From: Perca fluviatilis
Lineage: Eukaryota > Chordata > Actinopteri > Perciformes > Percidae
Length of the DNA stretch: 64,000 nucleotides
Assembly: GCF_010015445.1 (NCBI RefSeq)
Contig: NC_053120.1
Location: forward strand, 4,601,614-4,665,613
Direction: 5' to 3'
Shown: positions 13,053-25,492 of the stretch, one piece after another
Position numbering within the stretch: the first letter of the stretch is position 1
Layout: each line of letters starts with the position of its first letter
Notes under the pieces: generated by a model
What the model was told of the DNA's origin: nothing
The model's database searches: none
Seen by the model: only the letters and a program-made list of their open reading frames with translations
Made by a program: the position numbers and the translations under genes

Positions 13053-15010
13053 CTATAATGGCTCTTGCAAGTTTTCCAGAAACTCCTCTATTTCTCTACA
13101 CATGTGGCTCCTGCCTCTGTCTCTAATCTTCTCCAGAGTTGTGATGCTGTTCCATCGATAAAAGGATTGCTGCGGTATCGCTACAGCCTTCATGTTATAT
13201 TGTATTGACCTTTGGTAATCCCTACAATTGAGGTATAAATATTTTGCATAGCTGTTGTAGAGCATCTGTTTGTCTGCAGGTTCCAGATCTCTTTCTAGCA
13301 GTTCCTGGTATATCTGCTCAGCTTCGGCCTGGCCGTAATTTAACTGTGCATATATACTTGTGAGTTCTATATTCTTCATAAGGAAAGAATGAGGGTAGAG
13401 AGCAATCACCTCTTTATGAAGACTAATTGCTCTGTCTATCTCGCTTGGATTTGGGCGACTGTCCCTGACATTAATGATTTTCCATTTGTAGCAGAGGGCA
13501 GCGCATCTCTTCAGATAACGCTCATCTGGATTGGTTCCCAGAGCCTCCTCTGCCAAATCAATGGCCTCATCAATAGAAAAATAGTAATTGTAAACCTTTA
13601 GTAATGGTTTAATACCACTGTAGCTGCTGACAGGATTCTTCAACACCTTTGTGGCTAACGCACGTGCTTCTTCTTCAATACTTTCTCCTTTCTGAGCACA
13701 TTGATGAAGGTAGTGAACAGCGAGGTACAAGTTTTCTGGATCCTGTTCCTTGGCGATTCTCATTTTCTCCAGAAGGTCAGCCTTCAGCTTTTTGTTTTGC
13801 CTGAAAGAGCCCACTAACCCTAAGACGTAGCTGGTGTTCCACTCCACCATGTCCGGCTGCATCCTGATGGCTCTCTGGAAGTAACCTGCAGCCTGTTTCT
13901 TTTGCTCTCTGCTGAACTTCATCAGGGTCCAGGCTTTCTCAGCGTAGATCTCTGGATGGAGCTGGTCCTGGGATGGAGATGGGTATTTATTCATCAGGGC
14001 GTTGACCTTTGACAGGTAAGCCTGACTCTCTGCTTGGTCTCCCAGGTGGTGGTGCAGCCACGCCAGGTTCCCGTAGTTCACCACCAACCAGGGACCCTCA
14101 TCTGCGTTTCTTATCTTGCTGAAGGCCTCTGCAGCCTTGTTGAAGAAACTCTGGGCGTCTTCGGTGAACCCCAGCTTGTACTGAACGAACCCCCGCAGGT
14201 TGTAAATGTGACCCAGCCAGCTGTTCCCCTCCTCGGTGCCGATGTCTTCGAACTTTTCCTTTCGACGTAACAGTATGGACTTGCTGGGGTCCAGATCCCA
14301 GGTGAAGTGGCACTGCAGGGCCTCCAGTTTGGACTCCAGTGTTGTTTGACTGTGAGCAGCACTGATGGAGAATAAAAATAACATCAACAGTAAGTTAATA
14401 TGATATGTTATACAGGCTAGGCTAGGCCTACCTCTTTGTTCGTAACAGTAAAATATTATAAAACCCCTTTTTCATCTGTGAAATGTTATTCCATGTTGCA
14501 AAGTTTTGGCGTTCCTTTCTGATGAAAATACAAAATCAGCACTAATTTCTCAATAAAGACTTTTTCTGTAAGTCGTAATGATCAGAACGGGTCAGATGTC
14601 CGTCCCAAGATGGCGGCGGCAGAGACGCAGACGCATCTCACAAGCAGAAGGCGGTCTCTAATAGGCCTATATACATTCAGATCTCAACTAAACACAGGAT
14701 GTTTGTGAGTGACAGACAGACAGACAGACAGACAGCATAAGCCACCGTTATATTCATGGCAGTGTAGGAAAATAAATCGATCATTAGCCTAGGCTATTTG
14801 TTTTTTAGTTTTTTAAAGTAGGCTAAATGCATGAAAATGGAAGAAATGAAAAGAACAAGAAACAGAAGAGAGAAAAAGTAAGAATAAAGAAAGAAAGGAG
14901 GGACTCAAAACATGGTTATATCCATAATATGTCGAGCTCTGGGATTCAGTAATAACTTACAATAACCTAAATTATAGCGATTCTCATTATATAGCCACTC
15001 ACCTCATCAT
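13053..15010 (-). CDS. IFIT-like TPR protein, gene C (two exons)
   Basis: Exon 1 at 15003-15010 (ATGATGAG then gtgagt) joins exon 2 at 14361-13053 (acceptor ttattctccatcag), giving 1317 nt or 438 residues starting MMSAAHSQTTLESKLEALQC. The TPR-type helices run through the whole protein: HIYNLRGFVQYKLGFTEDAQ (~50-70), VVNYGNLAWLHHHLGDQAES (~95-115), AAGYFQRAIRMQPDMVEW (~165), DEAIDLAEEALGTNPDERYL (~260), AISLHKEVIALYPHS (~315) and EAEQIYQELLERDLEPADK (~350). It ends FLENLQEPL. Length and repeat layout fit fish IFIT proteins, which are interferon-induced cytoplasmic RNA-sensing or antiviral factors by family. The 641-bp intron is shorter than in B and D. Its promoter carries the best ISRE in the window, so C looks like the most plausibly inducible intact copy. 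It is the parent type of pseudogene E. Confidence 0.9.
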
Positions 15011-15210
15011 TCAGCTGTTTCCTCCTCGACCTAAATATGAGTTAGATTTGCGCCTGATGCTGCTTCAAAGAGAAAAGTCCGAGTTGTGGCATTTGCATAT
15101 CATGTCAACTCTTCAGTTGTGTTTTAACGCGACTTGACTTTCGTTTTCCAGGAACGAAAGTCACATCCGGGAAAAAAGAAAAAACTAAAACATGACTCCT
15201 CCCACTGTGT
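15011..15210 (-). promoter_or_regulatory. Promoter of IFIT gene C: ISRE and octamer
   Basis: The minus strand carries GGAAAACGAAAG at 15138-15149, a perfect GAAANNGAAA ISRE core about 130 bp upstream of the ATG. ATTTGCAT at 15091-15098 is an octamer (ATGCAAAT on the gene's strand) about 85 bp upstream. A second A-rich GAAA cluster follows at 15170-15195. ISREs bound by IRF/ISGF3 factors drive IFIT genes in vertebrates generally; binding here is inferred. Confidence 0.7.
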
Positions 15211-15614
15211 GATTATTTACTCTTATGTAGATTTCAGGTTAGAAAAAGTTGTTTCTTCTCCTTGAAACTAGGCTATATATATGCAGTTATAAGCTATATT
15301 TAGTTTATGTGGACACTTTGAACATTTACAAAAGAAAATGGACGAAATAGAATCCACACACACAGCAGCCTACAACATTTTCAGATATAAATCAGATATT
15401 GGAGGCATAAAGGCTACGTGATGGACTGAACAAATAGACTATAAAGCAATGAAAACAATCTGCAAAGCCTTTCATATTTTTTTCTTTATTTTGTGTATGT
15501 ATGTATATATATGTGTGTGTATGTATGTATAAGACAGAACACATCAAATGGAAATATTAAGACGTCATGTTCATTAGCCTACTTTAAACACGTGTTTAGT
15601 CGGCCCTACATGTG

Positions 15615-15840
15615 GAGCATCTTCTGTCTGCAGGTGAGCTGGGACAGCGGTTACCTAGGAGACGCCTGCATGATGACGTTCTGCTGCCACCGGTGTAATC
15701 AGATTACTGTTTGTTACCACTTCACACTGACAGGGGTCAGTTTCACTGAAAAACACTTCTATTAGACACAACATCTCTATTTAATCATCTTTAACCTGTC
15801 ACCTCGGAGATATTAATGTACAGTTGTATTTGTTTGATCC
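15615..15840. repeat. Conserved ~226-bp IFIT-unit block, copy in unit 1
   Basis: The block runs from GAGCATCTTCTGTCTGCAG to CAGTTGTATTTGTTTGATCC. Near-identical copies lie at 33354-33582, 50786-51015 and 62004-62232; partial, inverted and more diverged copies lie near 2036-2121 and 8090-8190. It sits about 1.5 kb beyond the stop codon of gene D. This copy lacks three to four bases (TACC) present in the others. Function unknown. Confidence 0.85.
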
Positions 15841-17370
15841 ATGTTGACTTATATAACCGGTAGAAGCACTCATTTGTTCCTCTCTCAGTCACGCTCAATA
15901 ATGAGCCGCGATGAATGTATGACTATGAATTAATTAATGTATATTGGTGACTGAATGTATGTATGGATATGAATGGAGAAATGAATGCATGGATATTTAT
16001 GAATGGATAAATGAATGTGTATGACTGAATGCATGGATGCTTATGGAAGTAGGAATGACTGTTTGTAAGGCATGTGTGGGTGAACAGAAGAATGTAGGAA
16101 GGATGGCTTTTGTGCTCAAGTATAGAAAATGGTCATTTGCTCTTTGAGGAGCCCAAATGTTTAATGTACACTTGTCTTTTAACTGTTTTAACCCTGTGCT
16201 TGTTGTGTGTCTCTGTTGTAACTCTTCTCCCAGTGTCCACAACATAATTCTCCTTGGGGAGACTAATAAATATACTTTGATTTTGACTGAAAAGTTGAAA
16301 GTTAACAAAACAAACAATTTGGCAGCAGCTTTCAAAGGTTATAGTTTGGTTAACATCCATCATCGTCCTGTGTGAAGTTCTGCAAGAGTGTGTAGAAAAC
16401 AGGAATTTCTTGTATAGTTACCACCAAGTAAAATAACCCTAGTGAGGATTTCTTAGTTCACATAATGTTTGTATTTTTTTCCAAACTCTTTTATTTTTTT
16501 ATTGACTTTTTCAATTTGAACAAAAAGTGACAGAGCAGAATAATCAAGGTGAACACAGCAAAATGGAACTAATACGTCACATAAAGTAGATTTAATAGTA
16601 TCGCGGAGGCTACAAATGACGATCATATTCAGGTTATACATCAAATTAACAGCCTTCATTATAAAACATTTATGATTCATACAGCCACAAATTTCATACA
16701 GAGAGTATAATGTTCTTATATTAAATCAAAAATCAGGATACAGGTGCCAGAAAGTAAAAATCCTGCCATGTTTTGGATCTGCCTCTACATCTAGAACAGG
16801 TGTTTTCACTAATGAGCTCATCTACCTGGTAGAGGAGCTGGTTTAGTGATGGTTGGGACAGCTGCTGGACAGGATTTCTACTTTCTGGCACCTGGACTAT
16901 ACACCTCTGCTTAAAATACAGTTCAAATGAACAACAATTCAACACAACAGGAATATAACACCATAATTAAGTAAAGAAAGACAACATTTAATCAAAATCT
17001 ATTTAAATTAATCATGTAATGACATTTGAACATGTCCACAGTGGATGATATTTAAATGACCAGTGTTATTAAATGATTCCGCTTGTTTCATATATCTAGT
17101 AGACTACTGCTGACAGGTTTTAGGGCAAAAACAACCTTTGTCTTCCATAAAGTGTAAAAAAAGGTCTTTAAAGGATACAGCTCAAAATATAGGCTACAAT
17201 CTTTTTCTTTGCGATAACCGTGACAAACCAAAAACAACCATTTGATCGTACATGTTCTGAATAAGGTGTTGCTGCTTCTGGACCAGCAGACCAACAGAAG
17301 GAAACAGGTTTTCCTGATGTGTGATCAATTTCTGGATTAAGAACCAGTGCTTTTAAAAACAATATGGCTC

Positions 17371-20022
17371 TTACAGGTTTTCCAGAAACTCCTCTATTTC
17401 TCTACACATTGGGCTGATGCCTCTGTCTCTAATCTTCTCCAGAGTGTCGATGCTGTACCGACGAAAGGAGGATTGCTGCGGTATCGCTGCAGCCTTCATG
17501 TGATATTGTGTTGACCTTTGGTAATCCCTACAATGGAGGAATAAATAATTTGCATAGTTGTTGTAGAGCATCTGTTTGTCTGCAGGTTCCAGATCACTTT
17601 CTAGCAGTTCCTGGTATATCTGCTCAGCTTTGGCCATGCTTTTTTTTGACTTTGCATATATATTTGCAAGTTCTATTTCCTTCATAAGGAAAGAATGAGG
17701 GTAGAGAGCAATCACCTCTTTATGGAGACTGATTGCTCTGTCTATCATGCTTGGATTTGGGCGACTGTCCCTGACATTAATGATTTTCCATTTGTAGCAG
17801 AGTGCAGCGCATCTCTTCAGATAACGCTCATCTGGATGTTTTTCCAGAGCCTGCTCTATCAAATCAACGGCCTCATCAAAAGAAACATAGTTTCTGTAAA
17901 CCCTTATTAATGGTTTAATACCACTGTAGCTGCCGACAGGATTTCTCAACACCTTTGTGGCTAACGCACGTGCTTCATCTTTGATTCTCTCTCTTTTCTT
18001 TGCACGTTGCTCAAGATAGTAAACAGCAATGTACAAGTTCTCTGGATCCTGTTCCTTGGCGATTCTCATTTTCTTCAGAAGGTCAGCCTCCAGCCCTGTT
18101 TCGCTGTGCTTAAATTCATTCACTAACCCTAAGACGTAGCTGGTGTTCCACTCCACCATGTCCGGCTGCATCCTGATGGCTCTCTGGAAGTAATCTGCAG
18201 CCTCTTTCTTTTGTTCTCTGCTGAACTTCATCAGGGTCCAGGCTTTCTCAGCGTAGATCTCTGGATGGAGCTGGTCCTGGGATGGAGATGGGTATTTATT
18301 CATCAGGGCGTTGACCTTTGACAGGTAAGCCTGACTCTCTGCTTGGTCTCCCAGGTGGTGGTGCAGCCACGCCAGGTTCCCGTAGTTCACCACCAACCAG
18401 GGACCCTCATCTGCGTTTCTTATCTTGCTGAAGGCCTCTGCAGCCTTGTTGAAGAAACTCTGGGCGTCTTCGGTGAACCCCAGCTTGTACTGAACGAACC
18501 CCCGCAGGTTGTAAATGTGACCCAGCCAGCTGTTCCCCTCCTCGGGGCCGATGTCTTCGAACTTTTCCTTTCGACGTAACAGCATGGACTTGCTGGGGTC
18601 CAGATCCCAGGTGAAGTGGCACTGCAGGGCCTCCAGTTTGGACTCCAGTGTTGTTTGACTCTGAGCAGCACTGATGGAGAATAAAAATAACATCAACAGT
18701 AAATCAATGTGATATGCCTGAAAGTGTTTGGATAATCCCTGTTCATTTCATGTGGAGGAGGGAGGAGGGAAGGAAGGAAGGAAGATAGAAATGGCTCCTT
18801 CCCTACTTCTGGCACTCTTGATCAGACCACACCCTGAACTGTGCCTTCATTTAAATCATATATACTCTATATGTTTAGATACAGCATTGGATGTTGCTGT
18901 TCATTGGAGCGATAAATCAACGTGACCGCCATGGCATTGACAAGCCGCGTCTTCTAATGTATGTATATGTCTATCGAGGCAGGAGTTCTATCCACAATTA
19001 AAATTAAAATTTACAACAGATTTTCAAGCAGTTTGTTTTGCTACTAATGCCTATTGCCTCCATGTAGGCCTACTGATGATACAGGATACTTGTGTGTAAA
19101 AGTGTGAGTTTTCGAACCAAAATACCTTATCTTGTGTAGACATTGACAGTATGCGACTTTAACCGTCTATATGATTTAAATTGGTGACTTATATAAACAT
19201 TCACACTCATAAAGTTATGAAAGATGGTATTAGCTTTAGAGACACCAAAACCGTTTTTGTACCAGGCTGTAAACATGTTTACTTCAGCTGTGATTTTTTA
19301 ACATGGGGTTCTGTGGGGAGTGACTCCAGGGACTAAAGTTCAGCCCAGAGCTGATAGCATCATTTACAGCATCTTACTAATTACTTTAATTTTTTTTTAA
19401 ATGGGCTACTTTATCTGACACAAGCTAGCATTAGCTTAATTCAGTATCAGGACAGTCACTTAACTTTAACGTTATCTTAAAAGAAGGATTAACGTTAGGT
19501 TAGGCTAGGCCTACCTCTTCGTTCGTAACAGTAAAATATTATAAAACCCCTTTTTCATCTGTGAAATGTTATTCCATGTTGCAAAGTGTTGGCCTTCCTT
19601 TCGGATGAAAATACAAAATCAGCACTAACGTCTCAATAAAGACTTTTTCTGTAAGTCGTAATGATCAGAACGGGTCAGATGTCCGTCCCAAGATGGCGGC
19701 GGCAGAGACGCAGACGCATCTCACAAGCAGAAGACGGTCTCTAATAGGCCTATATACATTCAGATCTCAACTAAACACAGGACGTTTGTGAGAGACAGAC
19801 AGACAGCATAAGCCACTGTTATATTCATGGCAGTTATTTATTTTTTTTTTTTTAAGTAAATACATATGACCCTGGCTTAGCGGGAAAATGGAAGAAATGA
19901 AAAGAACAAGAAACAGACTCAAAATGGTCATATCCATAATATGTGGAGCTCTGGGATTCAGTACTATCTTATAATAACCTAAATTATAATGATTATCACT
20001 ATTCAGCCACTCACCTCATCAT
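17371..20022 (-). CDS. IFIT-like TPR protein, gene D (two exons)
   Basis: Exon 1 at 20015-20022 (ATGATGAG then gtgagt) joins exon 2 at 18670-17371, giving 1308 nt or 435 residues beginning MMSAAQSQTTLESKLEALQC. The first ~195 residues are nearly identical to gene C. The rest differs clearly: LVNEFKHSETGLEADLLKKM in place of the C version, QRAKKRERIKDEARAL, and DEAVDLIEQALEKHPDERYL. TPR helices are preserved throughout. The protein stops at FLENL because the CAA of the family ending LQEP has become TAA, so it is four residues short of B. The change is shared with F. It also has SMLLRRKEKFEDIGPEE, differing from all paralogs at I-to-M and T-to-P. The 1344-bp intron is longer than C's. Family identity is firm; ability to respond to interferon is doubtful because the main ISRE site is altered. 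Confidence 0.9.
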
Positions 20023-20345
20023 TCAGCTGTTTCCTCGACCTAAATATGAGTTAGATTTGCACCTGATGCTGCTTCAAAGAGAAAAGTCTGAGGTGTGGCT
20101 TTTGCATATAAAGTCTTCAGTGCTGTCTCAACGCGGGTTGATGCTCGTTTCCCAGCAACAGAAGTCACATCCGGGGAAAAAAAACTAAAACTTGTTGAAG
20201 CACGCAGCTTTAAATAGTCTCGCTGAAGTCGGAGCGGATGTCTGAGGCGGGGTGTTTGCAATGATAACTTTCTTTTTTGTTATCTCAGCATGACTGTCGT
20301 TTCCCAGGAATGGAAACTTAGAAACACACTTGGAAAAAAGCATGA
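20023..20345 (-). promoter_or_regulatory. Promoter region of IFIT gene D, degraded ISRE
   Basis: The position of the gene C ISRE here reads GGGAAACGAGCA on the minus strand (near 20139-20153), losing the second GAAA half-site. The octamer is also altered (TTTTGCAT, 20100-20107). A further GGGAAACGACAG lies on the minus strand near 20296-20307 within a repeat of the same promoter motif. Some GAAA half-sites remain, so weak or altered control is possible. Confidence 0.5.
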
Positions 20346-20824
20346 AACACTTTGGCATAATATATTTTCTCTCAAGTTGATTTTAAATTTTCCTTCTTCT
20401 TGAAGCTATATTATGATGCTAGAGTGAAATATTCAAACCCAAGAAGCCAGCAGGGTTGCCTGTAGGCTACTGTTTTAGTTTGCTTACTGTTAGTCAATCA
20501 ATCAAACTTTATTTCTATTGAACATTTCATACAAATTAATGTAACACAGTGCTTTGTACAAAAGCGACACAAAAACTCTTTGCAATTCTACAGAGAACCA
20601 TTGCGTGCAGAGATCTTCTTGGACACTTTGAGCAGAATGAATACACAATGGATGTACTATCTTTACCACCTTCCACTGCAAGGCACTTGCTTTTATCTGA
20701 CACAAGTCATGTTTCCATCAACGTATTTTTATGCGCATTTTGAAGTATCGCTGCCCACCCCTGCCCATCCGATTAGCATTACCACGCTCAATGAGATGGA
20801 ATTTGAAAATTTGGCGGTGTACAA

Positions 20825-21735
20825 ATACTACTACTAGTGTCTGGTTGGACAGTTCCCTCTCCTTCCAACAACACATAAACCACTTCCAATCTAAAGTTAA
20901 GTCTAGGATTGGTTTCCTATTCCACAACAGGGCCTCCTTCACTCGTGCTGCCAAACTCGCCTTGGTGAAAATGACAAATTTACCAATTCTCGATTTCAGT
21001 GATGTCATTTAGGGAACTGCCTCAAACTCTCTCCTGAACTCACTAGATGTTCTCTATCACAGGGCCATATGTTTTGTGACCAGAGCCCCCTATAACACCC
21101 ACAATTAACATCATTCATGCTCTGTTTTGCACACCCTTTTATATTTGAAGCTCATTGAGAGAACACCAAGGGTTTGCAGCGCTATCAAAAAAGCAAAGGG
21201 TGGCTACTTTGAAGAATCTAAAATATAAGACATGTTTTCAGTTATTTCAGACTTTTTTGTTAAGTACATAATTCCATATGTGTTCATTCATAGTTTTGAT
21301 GCATTCAGTGAGAATCTACAAAGGAAATACATTGAATGAGAAGGTGTGTCCAAACTTTTGGCCTGTACTGTATATTGTGTTATAACTGATTTACATCACT
21401 AACTAGTCCACAATTTAGATCATAATTTGCACTTTCTGTATTTTTGACTCTTTACTACATCTCAGCAGTGATATAGACTGTCTATTAATGTTTATAGTGT
21501 TATTACCATATCACTTTTGCATATCCATCAACTTAGTTACAGCTCACTTTGCCCTTGCTTTGTAAAGTCTACTTAATCTGCCCTTTATGTAGCCTGTTGT
21601 ATTCTGTATTCCTGAAATTTATTGAATGTGAAACTGTATGTTGTCCTGCACGTGTCTGCTTTTCAAGGCCAGGTTGCAAATGAGAGCCTGTTCTCAACAG
21701 CCTACCTGGTTAAATAAAGGTTACATTTAAAGAAA
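20825..21735 (+). mobile_element. L2-type LINE 3' fragment, interrupted by another repeat
   Basis: From about 20840 the frame reads VWLDSSLSFQQHINHFQSK and, after a few residues, GFLFHNRASFTRAAKLALVK and LPILDFSDVI. This is the conserved C-terminal region of L2-clade reverse transcriptases common in teleosts. It decays after 21010. A LINE-like tail (CCTACCTGGTTAAATAAAGG) is seen at 21701-21720. In between, about 21190-21365, lies a dispersed fish repeat ending GTGTCCAAACTTTTGGCCTG. Dead and 5'-truncated. Confidence 0.75.
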
Positions 21736-22010
21736 TGGCAAAGTTCGCAATTTTTTTTTTGACATTGGTCCAGTATTAAGCGTAAAGAGTTTCAGAGAAA
21801 ACAAAAGTAAAATTTACATCCCATTAACCAGTTGGTTCAGTGTTGTCATGCAACAGTATTACCTGATGTGTTCCTCATATCAATCATATCAAGTTTAATT
21901 ATGTTGAAACAAATTCCACAATTATTCTCCCACCCTTCTCAGACTCCGGCTGCTGCCACTCAGCAGTTAGGTGACTTTTCTTATGATTTGATTTCGGTCC
22001 AATGGGGGCG

Positions 22011-22640
22011 TGTTACATGTCAGACAAAGCACCTGTCGGCATGGGTCTCTCTCTTGTTGTTCCTTCTCTTGCTTACTCTGCTTTCTCTCCAGGTGATTGA
22101 GATGATTGCTTTCCACCGGAGTGGACCAATCAGCATGCGAGGTGGAAGTCAATAAAAGGACTCCTGAGAAGCAGGAGCTCAGTCTTGCTCTGCATTGCTG
22201 GCTGGTTGCCAGTGTTCCTGTCCTTTATGCTGAGGCTGCTTTGTTATTAAACTTAAGAGTTTTGTGAGGTGGAGGTTGAGGACCGTAGGTAAGTTGGGGT
22301 ACCCTGTACATTTTTGCACGTAGTTGATCATTGTATAGATACACCAGGCTTAGTGGTTGTTGCCGCCTGTGTAACGTTCTCTTAATCTTTTTGTAGAGAA
22401 GCAGGCTAGGTATTTGGTTTGATTTTGTTTTGCTTGTAGAGCTAGTGGTGAGTTAAGCCCTGTTTTGTTATATTGATTTCATTTGTTTGGCACAACCTCC
22501 AGGTCCCATCCTCCACCCTCCTGTTGTGAACTATTTCCATGTTTGGAATAAAGACCAAATGTTTCACTTCTACACTGACTCTTTCACATTTTATTGATTG
22601 TCGTGTTACAGTCCCTGAATCCCTCACAGGGGTCGTAACA
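22011..22640 (+). mobile_element. Solo LTR candidate
   Basis: It begins TGTTAC and ends GTAACA, a perfect 6-bp inverted pair, and is flanked by GGCG on both sides (22007-22010 and 22641-22644). Inside are a TATA-like CAATAAAAGG near 22152 and an AATAAA near 22547, in the order expected for LTR promoter and poly(A) signals. No internal retroelement genes adjoin it, so it would be a solo LTR. It is absent from the duplicated block at 39 kb. Confidence 0.65.
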
Positions 22641-23640
22641 GGCGAGAGAAGCTGCAAAGTCCCATTCAGTTCTCCACCTGCTTTGTCTGACAGAAGGCTG
22701 TAACTTTGGGTTTAACATTGAGATCTCCAACTATGTAGGGAGGTTTTCACAACTTTGAAAACTGCTGCCAAAGCAGTTTTTCTTTTTTTTTTTTTGCTTT
22801 CAACTTTTAAGCGAACACGATTAACATTAAACACATACAACTGTATAACAACATCTCCAAGTTTATATGTGAACAGATGAAGAATAATTGAAGCTTTTGT
22901 GTATGTAAGTGTGAATTAACCAAACAGTAAATAAAGTTTGATTGACTAACAGTAAGCAAACTAAAACAGTAGCCTACTGGCAACCCTGCTGGCATCTTAG
23001 GTTTGAATATTTCACTGTGGCATCATAATAGAGCTTCAAGAAGAAGAACATTTAAAATCAACTTAAGAGAAAATATATTATGACAAAGTGAGTCATGCTT
23101 TTTTTCATGTGTTTCTACGTTTCTGTAAAAGATTGAAAGTCTGTTAACTTTAAGTTATTTTAGGTTCGGATTCCCAGCCACACCAGCACAGAGGGAAGGA
23201 CAAAAGAAATATATAAAATTAGTATTTTATTATTTTCTGTTTTAAATAAGACATCTGCTCTTGGAGAAATTCTAAATACATAAATTTAGTTTTAGTTTAA
23301 TGAATTAATTGTACTTTCATTTTATTTGACATAGTTTTGGTCTGTAATGTGTTTCCTGGGTGATAAGGCTCTGCTTATAGTTATTTCCTTATTTGGACTT
23401 TTTAAGGACTCTCTAGTTTTGGGGTAATTTAACGCTCATGTGGGCAACAATGGTGAAGACTGTGACTGGGAGGAATGGCCTGTTTGATCCAAACCACTGT
23501 GGTTTAGTTTAGTTTATTTAGCAGGACAATGTGCAGTTACATTAAAAAGATGGCTGCACCAGATTTAGCATTATGCTACTTTCCATCTGTAGTCTTTTTT
23601 TTTTTTTTCAACAAGTCCTCCAAACCATACAAGAAGTTAA

Positions 23641-25436
23641 AGGGGTGATAGAATGATTATATAGGGTATTTCACACTGTTCCTTATGGTCTCCTAATGGG
23701 GTATGTAACATTGGTTGGGCTGAAAATGGCCTGGTTGATATTTTACTGGCCCTTATGCATCCCTGTGTTTTGGCCCTATTTGTAACAAGAGCTTTTCTTC
23801 CAAATATGGTATGGTCATGAATATTTAGATGAGCTGCGCGGTGATTGGTTGAGCGACTTGCCATACGCACACATTAGAGACGCGCGCTGATTGGTTGAGC
23901 GACTCGCCATACACACGCATTAGAGAAGCGACAGAATCTCATATTCCAGACACTGCAATGTTTCATTACCAAATTCACTTCTGAGACTTTTTTTAAGCGA
24001 GAAATCAACTATATAAAGCTGAAATATGGGCCGTTTTACAAAAATTGATGGCTAATTGCAAATTTTGTAAGACGTGTCGGACTTTAGGAGCTCCACACAG
24101 TCTGACGAAAGCGGCAGCCTGCTGGGGCTCCATACCCAGGCAAAGTCACCCCTTTGTGGATACTGCACTACGGGCTCCACGCCAGCTGCCGCATAACTAT
24201 ATCTATAAATAATACATTTACGGTTTTGAATGTCCCAATGTCTTATAAAGCTAACCGTTGTGTCCGATTTGATTTTAAGGCATTTTTATGAACGGGCGCC
24301 TTTTGTAGGACGAGCAGCTGCTTGCTATATGTCCCATTCATTACAATGGGGAAATACCGCAGCTAGCTAGCTACACTTCGCCATAACTAAATTATATTTA
24401 CAGTTTGAATTTCGTCACGCCACTTATATAACATCATTCCCCAATGTCTTATAAAGCTAACCGTGTGTCCGATTTGATTTTAAGGCATTTTTATGAACGC
24501 GGTGCGTCTTTGTAGGACCGAGCAGCTGCTTGCTATATGTCCCATTCATTACAATGGGGAAATACCGCAGCTAGCTAGCTACATTGTCGTCATAACTAAA
24601 TTATATTTACAGTTTGAATTTCGACAGCGCATGAATATTACAGGTTCCTCAAGGTCTTACAAAGCTTAGCTAACACTTGTCCGATTTCGGATTTCAATTG
24701 AATGTATTTTTGTGAATGTCAGAGTTAGGAGGAGGCTAGCTAGCCTCATTGATGGACTCCATCTCACCGCGGCTCTATCAATGAGACTTCGCGGACAAGA
24801 GGCGTTTATTTCCCCGATTGTTTGTTTAAATAACTCAACACACATACCCATTATGAGATTAACTGGAACCTGCGGGCTGCGGTAAAAGATTGCGGGCGTA
24901 ACAAGCTCGCTGACACTGCGGTCAGGGCTGCGATGTAGCAACCCAGGCAGCACCAACACCGGCACTAAACTCCGACACACAGTCGGACAAAATTTGCAAT
25001 TAGCCATCCATTTTCGTAAAGCGGCCCATTTTCGAGCTTTATATGGTTGATTTCTCGCATAAAAAAGTTTCAGAAGTGAATTTTGTAATGGAATAGCAGA
25101 GATCTGCGTGACCTAGCTAGATTCAGAAAACTACCTGATCTCAGGTCAGTTGTGTAGCCTATGTAAATGTTCTACCTGATCTCAGGTCAGTTGTGTAGCC
25201 TATGTAAATGTTGGGGCGTGACTGTTCTCTTAAGGTTCCGGATTTTGAGATGCTTGCGCAAGCAACTCAGCTTTGTTGGGATTCGCCCGTTTTCAGAGGC
25301 AGTTTCAAAATATGAGATTTTCATAGTAAAGGGGTGTCAGTGGGATTTTGAGCTTCTATGTATGTCCTATTTACCCACCAAACTGTCGTTATTCAACTAT
25401 GACAGGGTAAAATCGGTTTTGCATTCTATCACCCCT
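23641..25436. mobile_element. TTAA-target DNA transposon (piggyBac/Kolobok-like), copy 1
   Basis: The ends are AGGGGTGATAGAATG and its exact inverse CATTCTATCACCCCT, each flanked by TTAA (23637-23640, 25437-25440). It is 1796 bp with no convincing transposase frame, so it is non-autonomous. Internal duplicated segments around AGCTAGCTAGCTAC (24240-24610) are visible. It lies in an intron of the EnSpm transposase pseudogene, just before the exon at 25493. The superfamily is uncertain between piggyBac and Kolobok, both of which target TTAA. Confidence 0.8.
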
Positions 25437-25492
25437 TTAATAGGACAACACTGTCATTATAAGTTTGGCTTATGTTTCCTATTGTGTTTTAG

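Noticed and set aside
13053..14387. IFIT start at MMLFLFSISAAHSQ, i.e. an intronless gene
   Set aside because: These first residues come from a polypyrimidine tract ending in CAG. A matching ATGATGAG/gtgagt exon 1 exists upstream in every copy, and splicing keeps the frame. The same holds for D, E and F.
15061..15100. TATA box for gene C
   Set aside because: Only TGATATGCAAAT-like sequence is present on the gene's strand; the octamer is clear but a TATA box is not.
25167..25492. N-terminal 108 residues of the EnSpm ORF
   Set aside because: They lie in the TTAA transposon and intron, before a clear splice acceptor at 25492.
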